The notes under the pieces: model-generated | The model's input: only the letters and a program-made list of their open reading frames with translations | Databases searched by the model: none | What the model was told of the DNA's origin: nothing | NCBI GenBank assembly: GCA_039621445.1 | Contig: CP154954.1 | Location: forward strand, 53,445,506 to 53,509,505 | Origin: Euglena gracilis | Lineage: Eukaryota; Euglenida; Euglenophyceae; Euglenales | Reading direction: 5' to 3' | DNA length: 64,000 bases | Translations under genes and position numbers: made by a program | In this document: one piece after another, positions 30,701 through 45,700 of the stretch | Numbering within the stretch: position 1 is the first letter of the stretch | Layout: the number at the start of each line of letters is the position of its first letter

Positions 30701-33700
30701 CAGATAAAAGGGGTTTATTTTGTTAATGAAAGGGGTAGGGTTAGGTCGACTTGCACCCGAGAAGGGGTTGGCAGATAAAACGGGTTTATTTTGTTAATGA
30801 AAGGGATAGGGTTAGGTCGACTTGCACCCGAGAAGGGATTGGCAGATAAAAGGGGTTTATTTTGTTAATGAAAGGGATAGGGTTAGGTCGACTTGCACCC
30901 GAGAAGGGATTGGCAGATAAAAGGGGTTTATTTTGTTAATGAAAGGGGTAGGGTTAGGTCGACTTGCACCCGAGAAGGTGTTGGCAGATAAAACGGGTTT
31001 ATTTTGTTAATGAAAGGGGTAGGGGTAGGTCGACTTGCACCCGAGAAGGGGTTGGCAGATAAAACGGGTTTATTTTTTATTTTTATTTTTATTTTTATTT
31101 TTTTTAAAGGGATAGGGTTAGGTCGACTTGCACCCGAGAAGGGGTTGGCAGATAAAAGGGGTTGACAGATGAAACGGGTTTATTTTGTTAATGAAAGGGA
31201 TAGGGTTAGGTCGACTTGCACCCGAGAAGGTGTTGGCAGATAAAAGGTGTTGGCAGATAAAGGGGGTTTATTTTGTTAATGAAAGGGATAGGGTTAGGTC
31301 GATTTGCACCCGAAAAGGGGTTGGCGGATAAAAGGGGTTTGTTTTGTTAATGAAAGGGATAGGGTTAGGTCGATTTGCACCCGAGAAGGGGTTGGCGGAT
31401 AAAGGGGGTTTATTTTGTTAATGAAAGGGATAGGGTTAGGTCGATTTGCACCCGAGAAGGGATTGGCAGATAAAAGGGGTTTATTTTGTTAATGAAAGGG
31501 GTAGGGTTAGGTCGACTTGCACCCGAGAAGGTGTTGGCAGATAAAACGGGTTTATTTTGTTAATGAAAGGGGTAGGGTTAGGTCGACTTGCACCCGAAAA
31601 GGGGTTGGCAGATAAAAGGGGTTGACAGATGAAACGGGTTTATTTTGTTAATGAACGGGATAGGGTTAGGTCGACTTGCACCCGAGAAGGTGTTGGCAGA
31701 TAAAAGGTGTTGGCAGATAAAGGGGGTTTATTTTGTTAATGAAAGGGATAGGGTTAGGTCGACTTGCACCCGAAAAGGGGTTGGCAGATAAAACGGGTTT
31801 ATTTTGTTAATGAAAGGGATAGGGTTAGGTCGATTTGCACCCGAGAAGGGATTGGCAGATAAAAGGGGTTTATTTTGTTAATGAAAGGGATAGGGTTAGG
31901 TCGATTTGCACCCGAGAAGGGATTGGCAGATAAAAGGGGTTTATTTTGTTAATGAAAGGGGTAGGGTTAGGTCGACTTGCACCCGAGAAGGTGTTGGCAG
32001 ATAAAACGGGTTTATTTTGTTAATGAAAGGGGTAGGGTTAGGTCGACTTGCACCCGAAAAGGGGTTGGCGGATAAAACGGGTTTATTTGTTCATGAAAGG
32101 GATAGGGTTAGGTCTACTTGCACCCGAGAAGGGGTTGGCAGATAAAAGCGGTTGGCAGATAAAACGGGTTTATTTTGTAAATGAAAGGGATAGGGTTAGG
32201 TCGACTTGCACCCGAAAAGGGGTTGCCAGATAAAAGGTGTTGGCAGATAAAGGGGGTTTATTTTGTTAATGAAAGGGATAGGGTTAGGTCGATTTGCACC
32301 CGAAAAGGGGTTGGCGGATAAAAGGGGTTTGTTTTGTTAATGAAAGGGATAGGGTTAGGTCGACTTGCACCCGAGAAGGGGTTGGCGGATAAAGGGGGTT
32401 TATATTGTTAATGAAAGGGATAGGGTTAGGTCGACTTGCTCCCGAAAAGGAGTTGGCAGATAAAAGGTGTTGGCAGATAAAACGGGTTTATTTTGTTAAT
32501 GAAAGGGGTAGGGTTAGGTCGACTTGCACCCGAGAAGGGGTTGGGGATAAAGGGGGTTTATTTTGTTAATGAAAGGGATAGGGTTAGGTCGACTTGCACC
32601 CGAGAAGGGGTTGGCAGATAAAACGGGTTTATTTTGTTAATGAAAGGGGTAGGGTTAGGTCGACTTGCACCCGAGAAGGGGTTGGGGATAAAAGGGGTTT
32701 ATTTTGTTAATGAAAGGGATAGGGTTAGGTCGACTTGCACCCGAGAAGGTGTTGGCAGATAAAACGGGTTTATTTTGTTAATGAAAGGGATAGGGTTAGG
32801 TCGATTTGCACCCGAGAAGGGATTGGCAGATAAAAGGGGTTTATTTTGTTAATGAAAGGGATAGGGTTAGGTCGACTTGCACCCGAGAAGGTGTTGGCAG
32901 ATAAAACGGGTTTATTTTGTTAATGAAAGGGATAGGGTTAGGTCGACTTGCACCCGAGAAGGTGTTGGCAGATAAAAGGGGTTTATTTTGTTAATGAAAG
33001 GGATAGGGTTAGGTCGATTTGCACCCGAGAAGGGATTGGCAGATAAAAGGGGTTTATTTTGTTAATGAAAGGGATAGGGTTAGGTCGATTTGCACCCGAG
33101 AAGGGATTGGCAGATAAAAGGGGTTTATTTTGTTAATGAAAGGGGTAGGGTTAGGTCGACTTGCACCCGAGAAGGGGTTGGCAGATAAAACGGGTTTATT
33201 TTGTTAATGAAAGGGGTAGGGTTAGGTCGACTTGCACCCGAGAAGGGGTTTGGGATAAAGGGGGTTTATTTTGTTAATGAAAGGGATAGGGTTAGGTCGA
33301 CTTGCACCCGAGAAGGGGTTGGCAGATAAAACGGGTTTATTTTGTTAATGAAAGGGATAGGGTTAGGTCGACTTGCACCCGAGAAGGGGTTGGGGATAAA
33401 AGGGGTTTATTTTGTTAATGAAAGGGATAGGGTTAGGTCGACTTGCACCCGAGAAGGTGTTGGCAGATAAAAGGGGTTTATTTTGTTAATGAAAGGGATA
33501 GGGTTAGGTCGACTTGCACCCGAGAAGGTGTTGGCAGATAAAACGGGTTTATTTTGTTAATGAAAGGGATAGGGTTAGGTCGACTTGCACCCGAGAAGGG
33601 ATTGGCAGATAAAAGCGGTTTATTTTGTTAATGAAAGGGATAGGGTTAGGTCGACTTGCACCCGAGAAGGTGTTGGCAGATAAAACGGGTTTATTTTGTT

Positions 33701-36700
33701 AATGAAAGGGATAGGGTTAGGTCGACTTGCACCCGAAAAGGGGTTGGCAGATAAAACGGGTTTATTTTGTTAATGAAAGGGATAGGGTTAGGTCGACTTG
33801 CACCCGAGAAGGGATTGGCAGATAAAAGGGGTTTATTTTGTTATTGAAAGGGATAGGGTTAGGTCGACTTGCACCCGAGAAGGTGTTGGCAGATAAAACG
33901 GGTTTATTTTGTTAATGAAAGGGGTAGGGTTAGGTCGACTTGCACCCGAGAAGGGGTTGGCAGATAAAACGGGTTTATTTTGTTAATGAAAGGGATAGGG
34001 TTAGGTCGACTTGCACCCGAGAAGGGGTTGGCAGATAAAACGGGTTTATTTTGTTAATGAAAGGGATAGGGTTAGGTCGACTTGCACCCGAGAAGGGGTT
34101 GGCAGATAAAAGGGGTTTATTTGTTCATGAAAGGGATAGGGTTAGGTCGACTTGCACCCGAGAAGGTGTTGGCAGATAAAAGCGGTTGGCAGATAAAACG
34201 GGTTTATTTTGTAAATGAAAGGGATAGGGTTAGGTCGATTTGCACCCGAAAAGGGGTTGGCAGATAAAAGGTGTTGGCAGATAAAGGGGGTTTATTTTGT
34301 TAATGAAAGGGATAGGGTTAGGTCGATTTGCACCCGAAAAGGGGTTGGCGGATAAAAGGGGTTTGTTTTGTTAATGAAAGGGATAGGGTTAGGTCGACTT
34401 GCTCCCGAAAAGGAGTTGGCAGATAAAAGGTGTTGGCAGATAAAACGGGTTTATTTTGTTAATGAAAGGGGTAGGGTTAGGTCGACTTGCACCCGAGAAG
34501 GGGTTGGGGATAAAGGGGGTTTATTTTGTTAATGAAAGGGATAGGGTTAGGTCGACTTGCACCCGAGAAGGGGTTGGCAGATAAAACGGGTTTATTTTGT
34601 TAATGAAAGGGATAGGGTTAGGTCGACTTGCACCCGAGAAGGTGTTGGCAGATAAAACGGGTTTATTTTGTTAATGAAAGGGATAGGGTTAGGTCGATTT
34701 GCACCCGAGAAGGGATTGGCAGATAAAAGGGGTATATTTTGTTAATGAAAGGGATAGGGTTAGGTCGACTTGCACCCGAGAAGGTGTTGTCAGATAAAAC
34801 GGGTTTATTTTGTTAATGAAAGGGATAGGGTTAGGTCGACTTGCACCCGAGAAGGTGTTGGCAGATAAAAGGGGTTTATTTTGTTAATGAAAGGGATAGG
34901 GTTAGGTCGACTTGCACCCGAGAAGGGATTGGCAGATAAAAGGGGTTTATTTTGTTAATGAAAGGGATAGGGTTAGGTCGATTTGCACCCGAGAAGGGAT
35001 TGGCAGATAAAAGGGGTTTATTTTGTTAATGAAAGGGGTAGGGTTAGGTCGATTTGCACCCGAGAAGGGGTTGGCAGATAAAACGGGTTTATTTTGTTAA
35101 TGAAAGGGGTAGGGTTAGGTCGACTTGCACCCGAGAAGGGGTTGGGAGATAAAAGGGGTTTATTTTGTTAATGAAAGGGATAGGGTTAGGTCGACTTGCA
35201 CCCGAGAAGGGGTTGGCAGATAAAACGGGTTTATTTTGTTAATGAAAGGGGTAGGGTTAGGTCGACTTGCACCCGAGAAGGGGTTGGGGATAAAAGGGGT
35301 TTATTTTGTTAATGAAAGGGATAGGGTTAGGTCGACTTGCACCCGAGAAGGGATTGGCAGATAAAAGGGGTTTATTTTGTTAATGAAAGGGATAGGGTTA
35401 GGTCGACTTGCACCCGAGAAGGTGTTGGCAGATAAAACGGGTTTATTTTGTTAATGAAAGGGATAGGGTTAGGTCGACTTGCACCCGAGAAGGGATTGGC
35501 AGATAAAAGGGGTTTATTTTGTTAATGAAAGGGATAGGGTTAGGTCGACTTGCACCCGAGAAGGGGTTGGCAGATAAAACGGGTTTATTTTGTTAATGAA
35601 AGGGATAGGGTTAGGTCGACTTGCACCCGAAAAGGGGTTGGCAGATAAAACGGGTTTATTTTGTTAATGAAAGGGATAGGGTTAGGTCGATTTGCACCCG
35701 AGAAGGGATTGGCAGATAAAAGGGGTTTATTTTGTTAATGAAAGGGGTAGGGTTAGGTCGACTTGCACCCGAGAAGGTGTTGGCAGATAAAACGGGTTTA
35801 TTTTGTTAATGAAAGGGGTAGGGTTAGGTCGACTTGCACCCGAGAAGGGATTGGCAGATAAAAGGGGTTTATTTTGTTAATGAAAGGGATAGGGTTAGGT
35901 CGACTTGCACCCGAGAAGGGATTGGCAGATAAAAGGGGTTTATTTTGTTAATGAAAGGGGTAGGGTTAGGTCGACTTGCACCCGAGAAGGTGTTGGCAGA
36001 TAAAACGGGTTTATTTTGTTAATGAAAGGGGTAGGGTTAGGTCGACTTGCACCCGAGATGGGGTTGGCAGATAAAACGGGTTTATTTTGTTAATGAAAGG
36101 GATAGGGTTAGGTCGACTTGCACCCGAGAAGGGGTTGGCAGATAAAAGGGGTTTATTTGTTCATGAAAGGGATAGGGTTAGGTCGACTTGCACCCGAAAA
36201 GGGGTTGGCAGATAAAACGGGTTTATTTTGTAAATGAAAGGGATAGGGTTAGGTCGATTTGCACCCGAAAAGGGGTTGGCAGATAAAAGGTGTTGGCAGA
36301 TAAAGGGGGTTTATTTTGTTAATGAAAGGGATAGGGTTAGGTCGATTTGCACCCGAAAAGGGGTTGGCGGATAAAAGGGGTTTGTTTTGTTAATGAAAGG
36401 GATAGGGTTAGGTCGACTTGCACCCGAGAAGGGGTTGGCGGATATAGGGGGTTTATTTTGTTAATGAAAGGGATAGGGTTAGGTCGACTTGCTCCCGAAA
36501 AGGAGTTGGCAGATAAAAGGTGTTGGCAGAAAAAACGGGTTTATTTTGTTAATGAAAGGGATAGGGTTAGGTCGACTTGCACCCGAGAAGGGGTTGGCAG
36601 ATAAAGGGGGTTTATTTTGTTAATGAAAGGGATAGGGTTAGGTCGACTTGCACCCGAGAAGGGGTTGGCAGATAAAACGGGTTTATTTTGTTAATGAAAG

Positions 36701-39700
36701 GGGTAGGGTTAGGTCGATTTGCACCCGAGAAGGGATTGGCAGATAAAAGGGGTTTGTTGATTTTGTGAAAGGGATAGGGTTAGGTCGACTTGCACCCGAG
36801 AAGGTGTTGGCAGATAAAACGGGTTTATTTTGTTAATGAAAGGGATAGGGTTAGGTCGACTTGCACCCGAGAAGGGATTGGCAGATAAAAGGGGTTTATT
36901 TTGTTAATGAAAGGGATAGGGTTAGGTCGACTTGCACCCGAGAAGGGGTTGGCAGATAAAACGGGTTTATTTTGTTAATGAAAGGGATAGGGTTAGGTCG
37001 ACTTGCACCCGAGAAGGGATTGGCAGATAAAACGGGTTTATTTTGTAAATGAAAGGGATAGGGTTAGGTCGACTTGCACCCGAGAAGGGGTTGGCAGATA
37101 AAAGGGGTTTATTTGGTTAATGAAAGGGGTAGGGTTAGGTCGACTTGCACCCGAGAAGGGGTTGGCAGATAAAACGGGTTTATTTTGTTAATGAAAGGGG
37201 TAGGGTTAGGTCGACTTGCACCCGAGAAGGGGTTGGCAGATAAAACGGGTTTATTTTGTTAATGAAAGGGATAGGGTTAGGTCGACTTGCACCCGAGAAG
37301 GGGTTGGCAGATAAAAGGGGTTGGAGTTTGTTAATGAAAGGGATAGGGTTAGGTCGACTTGCACTTGAGAAGGGGTTGGCAGATAAAAATTTATTGTTAA
37401 TCAAAGAGATAGGGTTAGTTCGACTTGCACCCGAAAAGGGGTTGGCAGATAAAAGGTGTTGGCAGATAAAGGGGGTTTATTTTGTTAATGAAAGGGATAG
37501 GGTTAGGTCGACTTGCACCCGAGAAGGGGTTGGCGGATAAAAGGGGTTTGTTTTGTTAATGAAAGGGATAGGGTTAGGTCGACTTGCTCCCGAAAAGGAG
37601 TTGGCAGATAAAAGGTGTTGGCAGAAAAAACGGGTTTATTTTGTTAATGAAAGGGATAGGGTTAGGTCGACTTGCACCCGAGAAGGGGTTGGCAGATAAA
37701 AGGGGGTTTATTTTGTTAATGAAAGGGATAGGGTTAGGTCGACTTGCACCCGAGAAGGGGTTGGCAGATAAAACGGGTTTATTTTGTTAATGAAAGGGAT
37801 AGGGTTAGGTCGACTTGCACCCGAGAAGGGGTTGGGGATAAAGGGGGTTTATTTTGTTAATGAAAGGGATAGGGTTAGGTCGACTTGCACCCGAGAAGGG
37901 GTTGGCAGATAAAACGGGTTTATTTTGTTAATGAAAGGGATAGGGTTAGGTCGACTTGCACCCGAGAAGGGGTTGGCAGATAAAAGGGGTTTATTTTGTT
38001 AATGAAAGGGATAGGGTTAGGTCGACTTGCACCCGAGAAGGGGTTGGCAGATAAAAGGGGTTTATTTTGTTAATGAAAGGGATAGGGTTAGGTCGACTTG
38101 CACCCGAGAAGGGGTTGGCAGATAAAAGGGGTTGGCAGATAAAACGGGTTTATTTTGTTAATGAAAGGGATAGGGTTAGGTCGACTTGCACCCGAAAAGG
38201 GGTTGGCAGATAAAAGGGGTTTATTCATGGGGTTTATTTGTTCATGAAAGGGATAGGGTTAGGTCGACTTGCACCCGAGAAGGTGTTGGCAGATAAAAGG
38301 GGTTTATTTTGTTAATGAAAGGGATAGGGTTAGGTCGACTTGCACCCGAGAAGGGGTTGGCAGATAAAACGGGTTTATTTTGTTAATGAAAGGGATACGG
38401 TTAGGTCGACTTGCACCCGAGAAGGGGTTGGCAGATAAAAGGGGTTGGCAGATGAAACGGGTTTATTTTGTTCATGAAAGGGATAGGGTTAGGTCGACTT
38501 GCACCCGAGAAGGTGTTGGCAGATAAAAGCGGTTGGCAGATAAAACGGGTTTATTTTGTAAATGAAAGGGATAGGGTTAGGTCGATTTGCACCCGAAAAG
38601 GGGTTGGCAGATAAAAGGTGTTGGCAGATAAAGGGGGTTTATTTTGTTAATGAAAGGGATAGGGTTAGGTCGATTTGCACCCGAAAAGGGGTTGGCGGAT
38701 AAAAGGGGTTTGTTTTGTTAATGAAAGGGATAGGGTTAGGTCGATTTGCACCCGAGAAGGGGTTGGCGGATAAAGGGGGTTTATTTTGTTAATGAAAGGG
38801 ATAGGGTTAGGTCGACTTGCTCCCGAAAAGGAGTTGGCAGATAAAAGGTGTTGGCAGAAAAAACGGGTTTTTTTTGTTAATGAAAGGGATAGGGTTAGGT
38901 CGACTTGCACCCGAGAAGGGGTTGGCAGATAAAACGGGTTTATTTTGTTAATGAAAGGGATAGGGTTAGGTCGACTTGCACCCGAGAAGGGGTTGGCAGA
39001 TAAAACGGGTTTATTTTGTTAATGAAAGGGATAGGGTTAGGTCGACTTGCACCCGAGAAGGGGTTGGCAGATAAAACGGGTTTTATGTTGTTAATGAAAG
39101 GGATAGGGTTAGGTCGACTTGCACCCGAGAAGGGGTTGGCAGATAAAACGGGTTTATTTTGTTAATGAAAGGGATAGGGTTAGGTCGACTTGCACCCGAG
39201 AAGGGGTTGGCAGATAAAACGGGTTTATTTTGTTAATGAAAGGGATAGGGTTAGGTCGACTTGCACCCGAGAAGGGGTTGGCAGATAAAAGGGGTTGGCA
39301 GATGAAACGGGTTTATTTTGTTAATGAAAGGGATAGGGTTAGGTCGATTTGCACCCGAAAAGGGGTTCGCGGATAAAAGGGGTTTATTCATGGGGTTTAT
39401 TTATTCATGAAAGGGATAGGGTTAGGTCGATTTGCACCCGAGAAGGTGTTGGCAGATAAAAGGAGTTTATTTTGTTATTGAAAGGGATAGGGTTAGGTCG
39501 ACTTGCACCCGAGAAGGGGTTGGCAGATAAAACGGGTTTATTTTGTTAATGAAAGGGATAGGGTTAGGTCGACTTGCACCCGAGAAGGGGTTGGCAGATA
39601 AAGGGGGTTTATTTTGTTAATGAAAGGATAGGGTTAGGTCGACTTGCACCCGAGAAGGGGTTGGCAGATAAAACGGGTTTATTTTGTTAATGAAAGGGGT

Positions 39701-42700
39701 AGGGTTAGGTCGACTTGCACCCGAGAAGGGGTTGGGGATAAAGGGGGTTTATTTTGTTAATGAAAGGGATAGGGTTAGGTCGACTTGCACCCGAGAAGGG
39801 GTTGGCAGATAAAACGGGTTTATTTTGTTAATGAAAGGGATAGGGTTAGGTCGACTTGCACCCGAGAAGGGGTTGGCAGATAAAAGGGGTTGGCAGATGA
39901 AACGGGTTTATTTTGTTCATGAAAGGGATAGGGTTAGGTCGACTTGCACCCGAGAAGGTGTTGGCAGATAAAAGCGGTTGGCAGATAAAACGGGTTTATT
40001 TTGTAAATGAAAGGGATAGGGTTAGGTCGATTTGCACCCGAAAAGGGGTTGGCAGATAAAAGGTGTTGGCAGATAAAGGGGGTTTATTTTGTTAATGAAA
40101 GGGATAGGGTTAGGTCGATTTGCACCCGAAAAGGGGTTGGCGGATAAAAGGGGTTTGTTTTGTTAATGAAAGGGATAGGGTTAGGTCGATTTGCACCCGA
40201 GAAGGGGTTGGCGGATAAAGGGGGTTTATTTTGTTAATGAAAGGGATAGGGTTAGGTCGACTTGCTCCCGAAAAGGAGTTGGCAGATAAAAGGTGTTGGC
40301 AGAAAAAAACGGGTTTATTTTGTTAATGAAAGGGATAGGGTTAGGTCGACTTGCACCCGAGAAGGGATTGGCAGATAAACGGGTTTATTTTGTTAATGAA
40401 AGGGATAGGGTTAGGTCGACTTGCACCCGAGAAGGGGTTGGCAGATAAAACGGGTTTATTTTGTTAATGAAAGGGATAGGGTTAGGTCGACTTGCACCCG
40501 AGAAGGGATTGGCAGATAAAAGGGGTTTATTTTGTTAATGAAAGGGATAGGGTTAGGTCGACTTGCACCCGAGAAGGGATTGGCAGATAAAAGGGGTTTA
40601 TTTTGTTAATGAAAGGGGTAGGGTTAGGTCGACTTGCACCCGAGAAGGTGTTGGCAGATAAAACGGGTTTATTTTGTTAATGAAAGGGATAGGGTTAGGT
40701 CGACTTGCACCCGAGAAGGGGTTGGCAGATAAAACGGGTTTATTTTGTTAATGAAAGGGATAGGGTTAGGTCGACTTGCACCCGAGAAGGGGTTGGCAGA
40801 TAAAAGGGGTTGGCAGATGAAACGGGTTTATTTTGTTAATGAAAGGGATAGGGTTAGGTCGATTTGCACCCGAAAAGGGGTTCGCGGATAAAAGGGGTTT
40901 ATTCATGGGGTTTATTTATTCATGAAAGGGATAGGGTTAGGTCGATTTGCACCCGAGAAGGTGTTGGCAGATAAAAGGAGTTTATTTTGTTATTGAAAGG
41001 GATAGGGTTAGGTCGACTTGCACCCGAGAAGGGGTTGGCAGATAAAACGGGTTTATTTTGTTAATGAAAGGGATAGGGTTAGGTCGACTTGCACCCGAGA
41101 AGGGGTTGGCAGATAAAGGGGGTTTATTTTGTTAATGAAAGGATAGGGTTAGGTCGACTTGCACCCGAGAAGGGGTTGGCAGATAAAACGGGTTTATTTT
41201 GTTAATGAAAGGGGTAGGGTTAGGTCGACTTGCACCCGAGAAGGGGTTGGGGATAAAGGGGGTTTATTTTGTTAATGAAAGGGATAGGGTTAGGTCGACT
41301 TGCACCCGAGAAGGGGTTGGCAGATAAAACGGGTTTATTTTGTTAATGAAAGGGATAGGGTTAGGTCGACTTGCACCCGAGAAGGGATTGGCAGATAAAA
41401 GGGGTTTATTTTGTTAATGAAAGGGATAGGGTTAGGTCGACTTGCACCCGAGAAGGTGTTGGCAGATAAAACGGGTTTATTTTGTTAAAGAAAGGGATAG
41501 GGTTAGGTCGATTTGCACCCGAAAAGGGGTTGGCAGATAAAACGGGTTTATTTTGTTAATGAAAGGGATAGGGTTAGGTCGACTTGCACCCGAGAAGGGA
41601 TTGGCAGATAAAAGGGGTTTATTTTGTTAATGAAAGGGATAGGGTTAGGTCGACTTGCACCCGAGAAGGGATTGGCAGATAAAAGGGGTTTATTTTGTTA
41701 ATGAAAGGGGTAGGGTTAGGTCGACTTGCACCCGAGAAGGTGTTGGCAGATAAAATCGGTTTATTTTGTTAATGAAACGGGTAGGGTTAGGTCGATTTGC
41801 ACCCGAGAAGGGGTTGGCAGATAAAAGGGGTTGGCAGATGAAACGGGTTTATTTTGTTAATGAAAGGGATAGGGTTAGGTCGACTTGCACCCGAAAAGGG
41901 GTTGGCAGATAAAAGGGGTTTATTCATGGGGTTTATTTGTTCATGAAAGGGATAGGGTTAGGTCGACTTGCACCCGAGAAGGTGTTGGCAGATAAAAGGG
42001 GTTTATTTTGTTAATGAAAGGGATAGGGTTAGGTCGACTTGCACCCGAGAAGGGGTTGGCAGATAAAACGGGTTTATTTTGTTAATGAAAGGGATAGGGT
42101 TAGGTCGACTTGCACCCGAGAAGGGGTTGGCAGATAAAAGGGGTTGGCAGATGAAACGGGTTTATTTTGTTAATGAAAGGGATAGGGTTAGGTCGACTTG
42201 CACCCGAAAAGGGGTTGGCGGATAAAAGGGGTTTATTTGTTCATGAAAGGGATAGGGTTAGGTCGACTTGCACCCGAGAAGGGGTTGGCAGATAAAACGG
42301 GTTTATTTTGTTAATGAAAGGGATAGGGTTAGGTCGACTTGCACCCGAGAAGGGGTTGGCAGATAAAAGGGGTTGGCAGATGAAACGGGTTTATTTTGTA
42401 AATGAAAGGGATAGGGTTAGGTCGATTTGCACCCGAAAAGGGGTTGGCAGATAAAAGGTGTTGGCAGATAAAGGGGGTTTATTTTGTTAATGAAAGGGAT
42501 AGGGTTAGGTCGATTTGCATCCGAAAAGGGGTTGGCGGATAAAAGGGGTTTGTTTTGTTAATGAAAGGGATAGGGTTAGGTCGATTTGCACCCGAGAAGG
42601 GGTTGGCGGATAAAGGGGGTTTATTTTGTTAATGAAAGGGATAGGGTTAGGTCGACTTGCTCCCGAAAAGGAGTTGGCAGATAAAATGGGTTTATTTTGT

Positions 42701-45700
42701 TAATGAAAGGGATAGGGTTAGGTCGACTTGCACCCGAGAAGGGGTTGGCAGATAAAACGGGTTTATTTTGTTAATGAAAGGGATAGGGTTAGGTCGACTT
42801 GCACCCGAGAAGGGGTTGGCAGATAAAATGGGTTTATTTTGTTAATGAAAGGGATAGGGTTAGGTCGACTTGCACCCGAAAAGGGGTTGGCAGATAAAAG
42901 GGGTTTATTTTGTTAATGAAAGGGATAGGGTTAGGTCGACTTGCACCCGAGAAGGGATTGGCAGATAAAAGGGGTTTATTTTGTTAATGAAAGGGATAGG
43001 GTTAGGTCGACTTGCACCCGAGAAGGTGTTGGCAGATAAAACGGGTTTATTTTGTTAATGAAAGGGATAGGGTTAGGTCGACTTGCACCCGAGAAGGGGT
43101 TGGCAGATAAAAGGGGTTTATTTTGTTAATGAAAGGGATAGGGTTAGGTCGACTTGCACCCGAGAAGGGGTTGGCAGATAAAAGGGGTTGGCAGATGAAA
43201 CGGGTTTATTTTGTTAATGAAAGGGATAGGGTTAGGTCGATTTGCACCCGAAAAGGGGTTCGCGGATAAAAGTGGTTTATTCATGGGGTTTATTTGTTCA
43301 TGAAAGGGATAGGGTTAGGTCGACTTGCACCCGAGAAGGTGTTGGCAGATAAAACGGGTTTATTTTGTTAATGAAAGGGATAGGGTTAGGTCGACTTGCA
43401 CCCGAGAAGGGGTTGGCAGATAAAACGGGTTTATTTTGTTAATGAAAGGGATAGGGTTAGGTCGATTTGCACCCGAGAAGGGATTGGCAGATAAAAGGGG
43501 TTTATTTTGTTAATGAAAGGGGTAGGGTTAGGTCGATTTGCACCCGAGAAGGTGTTGGCAGATAAAACGGGTTTATTTTGTTAATGAAAGGGATAGGGTT
43601 AGGTCGACTTGCACCCGAGAAGGGGTTGGCAGATAAAACGGGTTTATTTTGTTAATGAAAGGGATAGGGTTAGGTCGACTTGCACCCGAGAAGGTGTTGG
43701 CAGATAAAAGCGGTTGGCAGATGAAACGGGTTTATTTTGTAAATGAAAGGGATAGGGTTAGGTCGATTTGCACCCGAAAAGGGGTTGGCAGATAAAAGGT
43801 GTTGGCAGATAAAGGGGGTTTATTTTGTTAATGAAAGGGATAGGGTTAGGTCGATTTGCACCCGAAAAGGGGTTGGCGGATAAAAGGGGTTTATTTTGTT
43901 AATGAAAGGGATAGGGTTAGGTCGACTTGCACCCGAGAAGGGGTTGGCAGATAAAAGGGGTTTATTTTGTTAATGAAAGGGATAGGGTTAGGTCGACTTG
44001 CTCCCGAAAAGGAGTTGGCAGATAAAAGGTGTTGGCAGAAAAAACGGGTTTATTTTGTTAATGAAAGGGATAGGGTTAGGTCGACTAGCACCCGAGAACG
44101 GGTTGGCAGATAAAACGGGTTTATTTTGTTAATGAAAGGGATAGGGTTAGGTCGACTTGCACCCGAGAAGGGGTTGGCAGATAAAACGGGTTTATTTTGT
44201 TAATGAAAGGGATAGGGTTAGGTCGACTTGCACCCGAGAAGGGGTTGGCAGATAAAAGGGGTTTATTTTGTTAATGAAAGGGATAGGGTTAGGTCGACTT
44301 GCACCCGAGAAGGGATTGGCAGATAAAAGGGGTTTATTTTGTTAATGAAAGGGGTAGGGTTAGGTCGACTTGCACCCGAGAAGGGGTTGGCAGATAAAAC
44401 GGGTTTATTTTGTTAATGAAAGGGATAGGGTTAGGTCGAATTGCACCCGAGAAGGGGTTGGCAGATAAAACGGGTTTATTTTGTTAATGAAAGGGATAGG
44501 GTTAGGTCGACTTGCACCCGAGAAGGGGTTGGCAGATAAAAGGGGTTGGCAGATGAAACGGGTTTATTTTGTTAATGAAAGGGATAGGGTTAGGTCGATT
44601 TGCACCCGAAAAGGGGTTGGCGGATAAAAGGGGTTTATTCATGGGGTTTATTTGTTCATGAAAGGGATAGGGTTAGGTCGACTTGCACCCGAGAAGGTGT
44701 TGGCAGATAAAAGGGGTTTATTTTGTTAATGAAAGGGATAGGGTTAGGTCGACTTGCACCCGAGAAGGGGTTGGCAGATAAAACGGGTTTATTTTGTTAA
44801 TGAAAGCGAGGGTGTTAGGTCGACTTGCACCCGAGAAGGGGTTGGCAGATAAAACGGGTTTATTTTGTTAATGAAAGGGATAGGGTTAGGTCGACTTGCA
44901 CCCGAGAAGGGGTTGGCAGATAAAACGGGTTTATTTTGTTAATGAAAGGGATAGGGTTAGGTCGACTTGCACCCGAGAAGGGATTGGCAGATAAAAGGGG
45001 TTTATTTTGTTAATGAAAGGGGTAGGGTTAGGTCGATTTGCACCCGAGAAGGTGTTGGCAGATAAAACGGGTTTATTTTGTTAATGAAAGGGATAGGGTT
45101 AGGTCGACTTGCACCCGAGGAGGGGTTGATAAAACGGGTTTATTTTGTTAATGAAAGGGATAGGGTTAGGTCGACTTGCACCCGAGAAGGGGTTGGCAGA
45201 TAAAACGGGTTTATTTTGTTAATGAAAGGGATAGGGTTAGGTCGATTTGCACCCGAAAAGGGGTTGGCGGATAAAAGGGGTTTATTTGTTCATGAAAGGG
45301 ATAGGGTTAGGTCGACTTGCACCCGAGAAGGGGTTGGCAGATAAAACGGGTTTATTTTGTTAATGAAAGGGATAGGGTTAGGTCGATTTGCACCCGAAAA
45401 GGGGTTGGCGGATAAAAGGGGTTTGTTTTGTTAATGAAAGGGATAGGGTTAGGTCGATTTGCACCCGAGAAGGGGTTGGCGGATAAAGGGGGTTTATTTT
45501 GTTAATGAAAGGGATAGGGTTAGGTCGATTTGCTCCCGAAAAGGAGTTGGCAGATAAAAGGTGTTGGCAGAAAAAACGGGTTTATTTTGTTAATGAAAGG
45601 GATAGGGTTAGGTCGACTAGCACCCGAGAACGGGTTGGCAGATAAAACGGGTTTATTTTGTTAATGAAAGGGATAGGGTTAGGTCGACTTGCACCCGAGA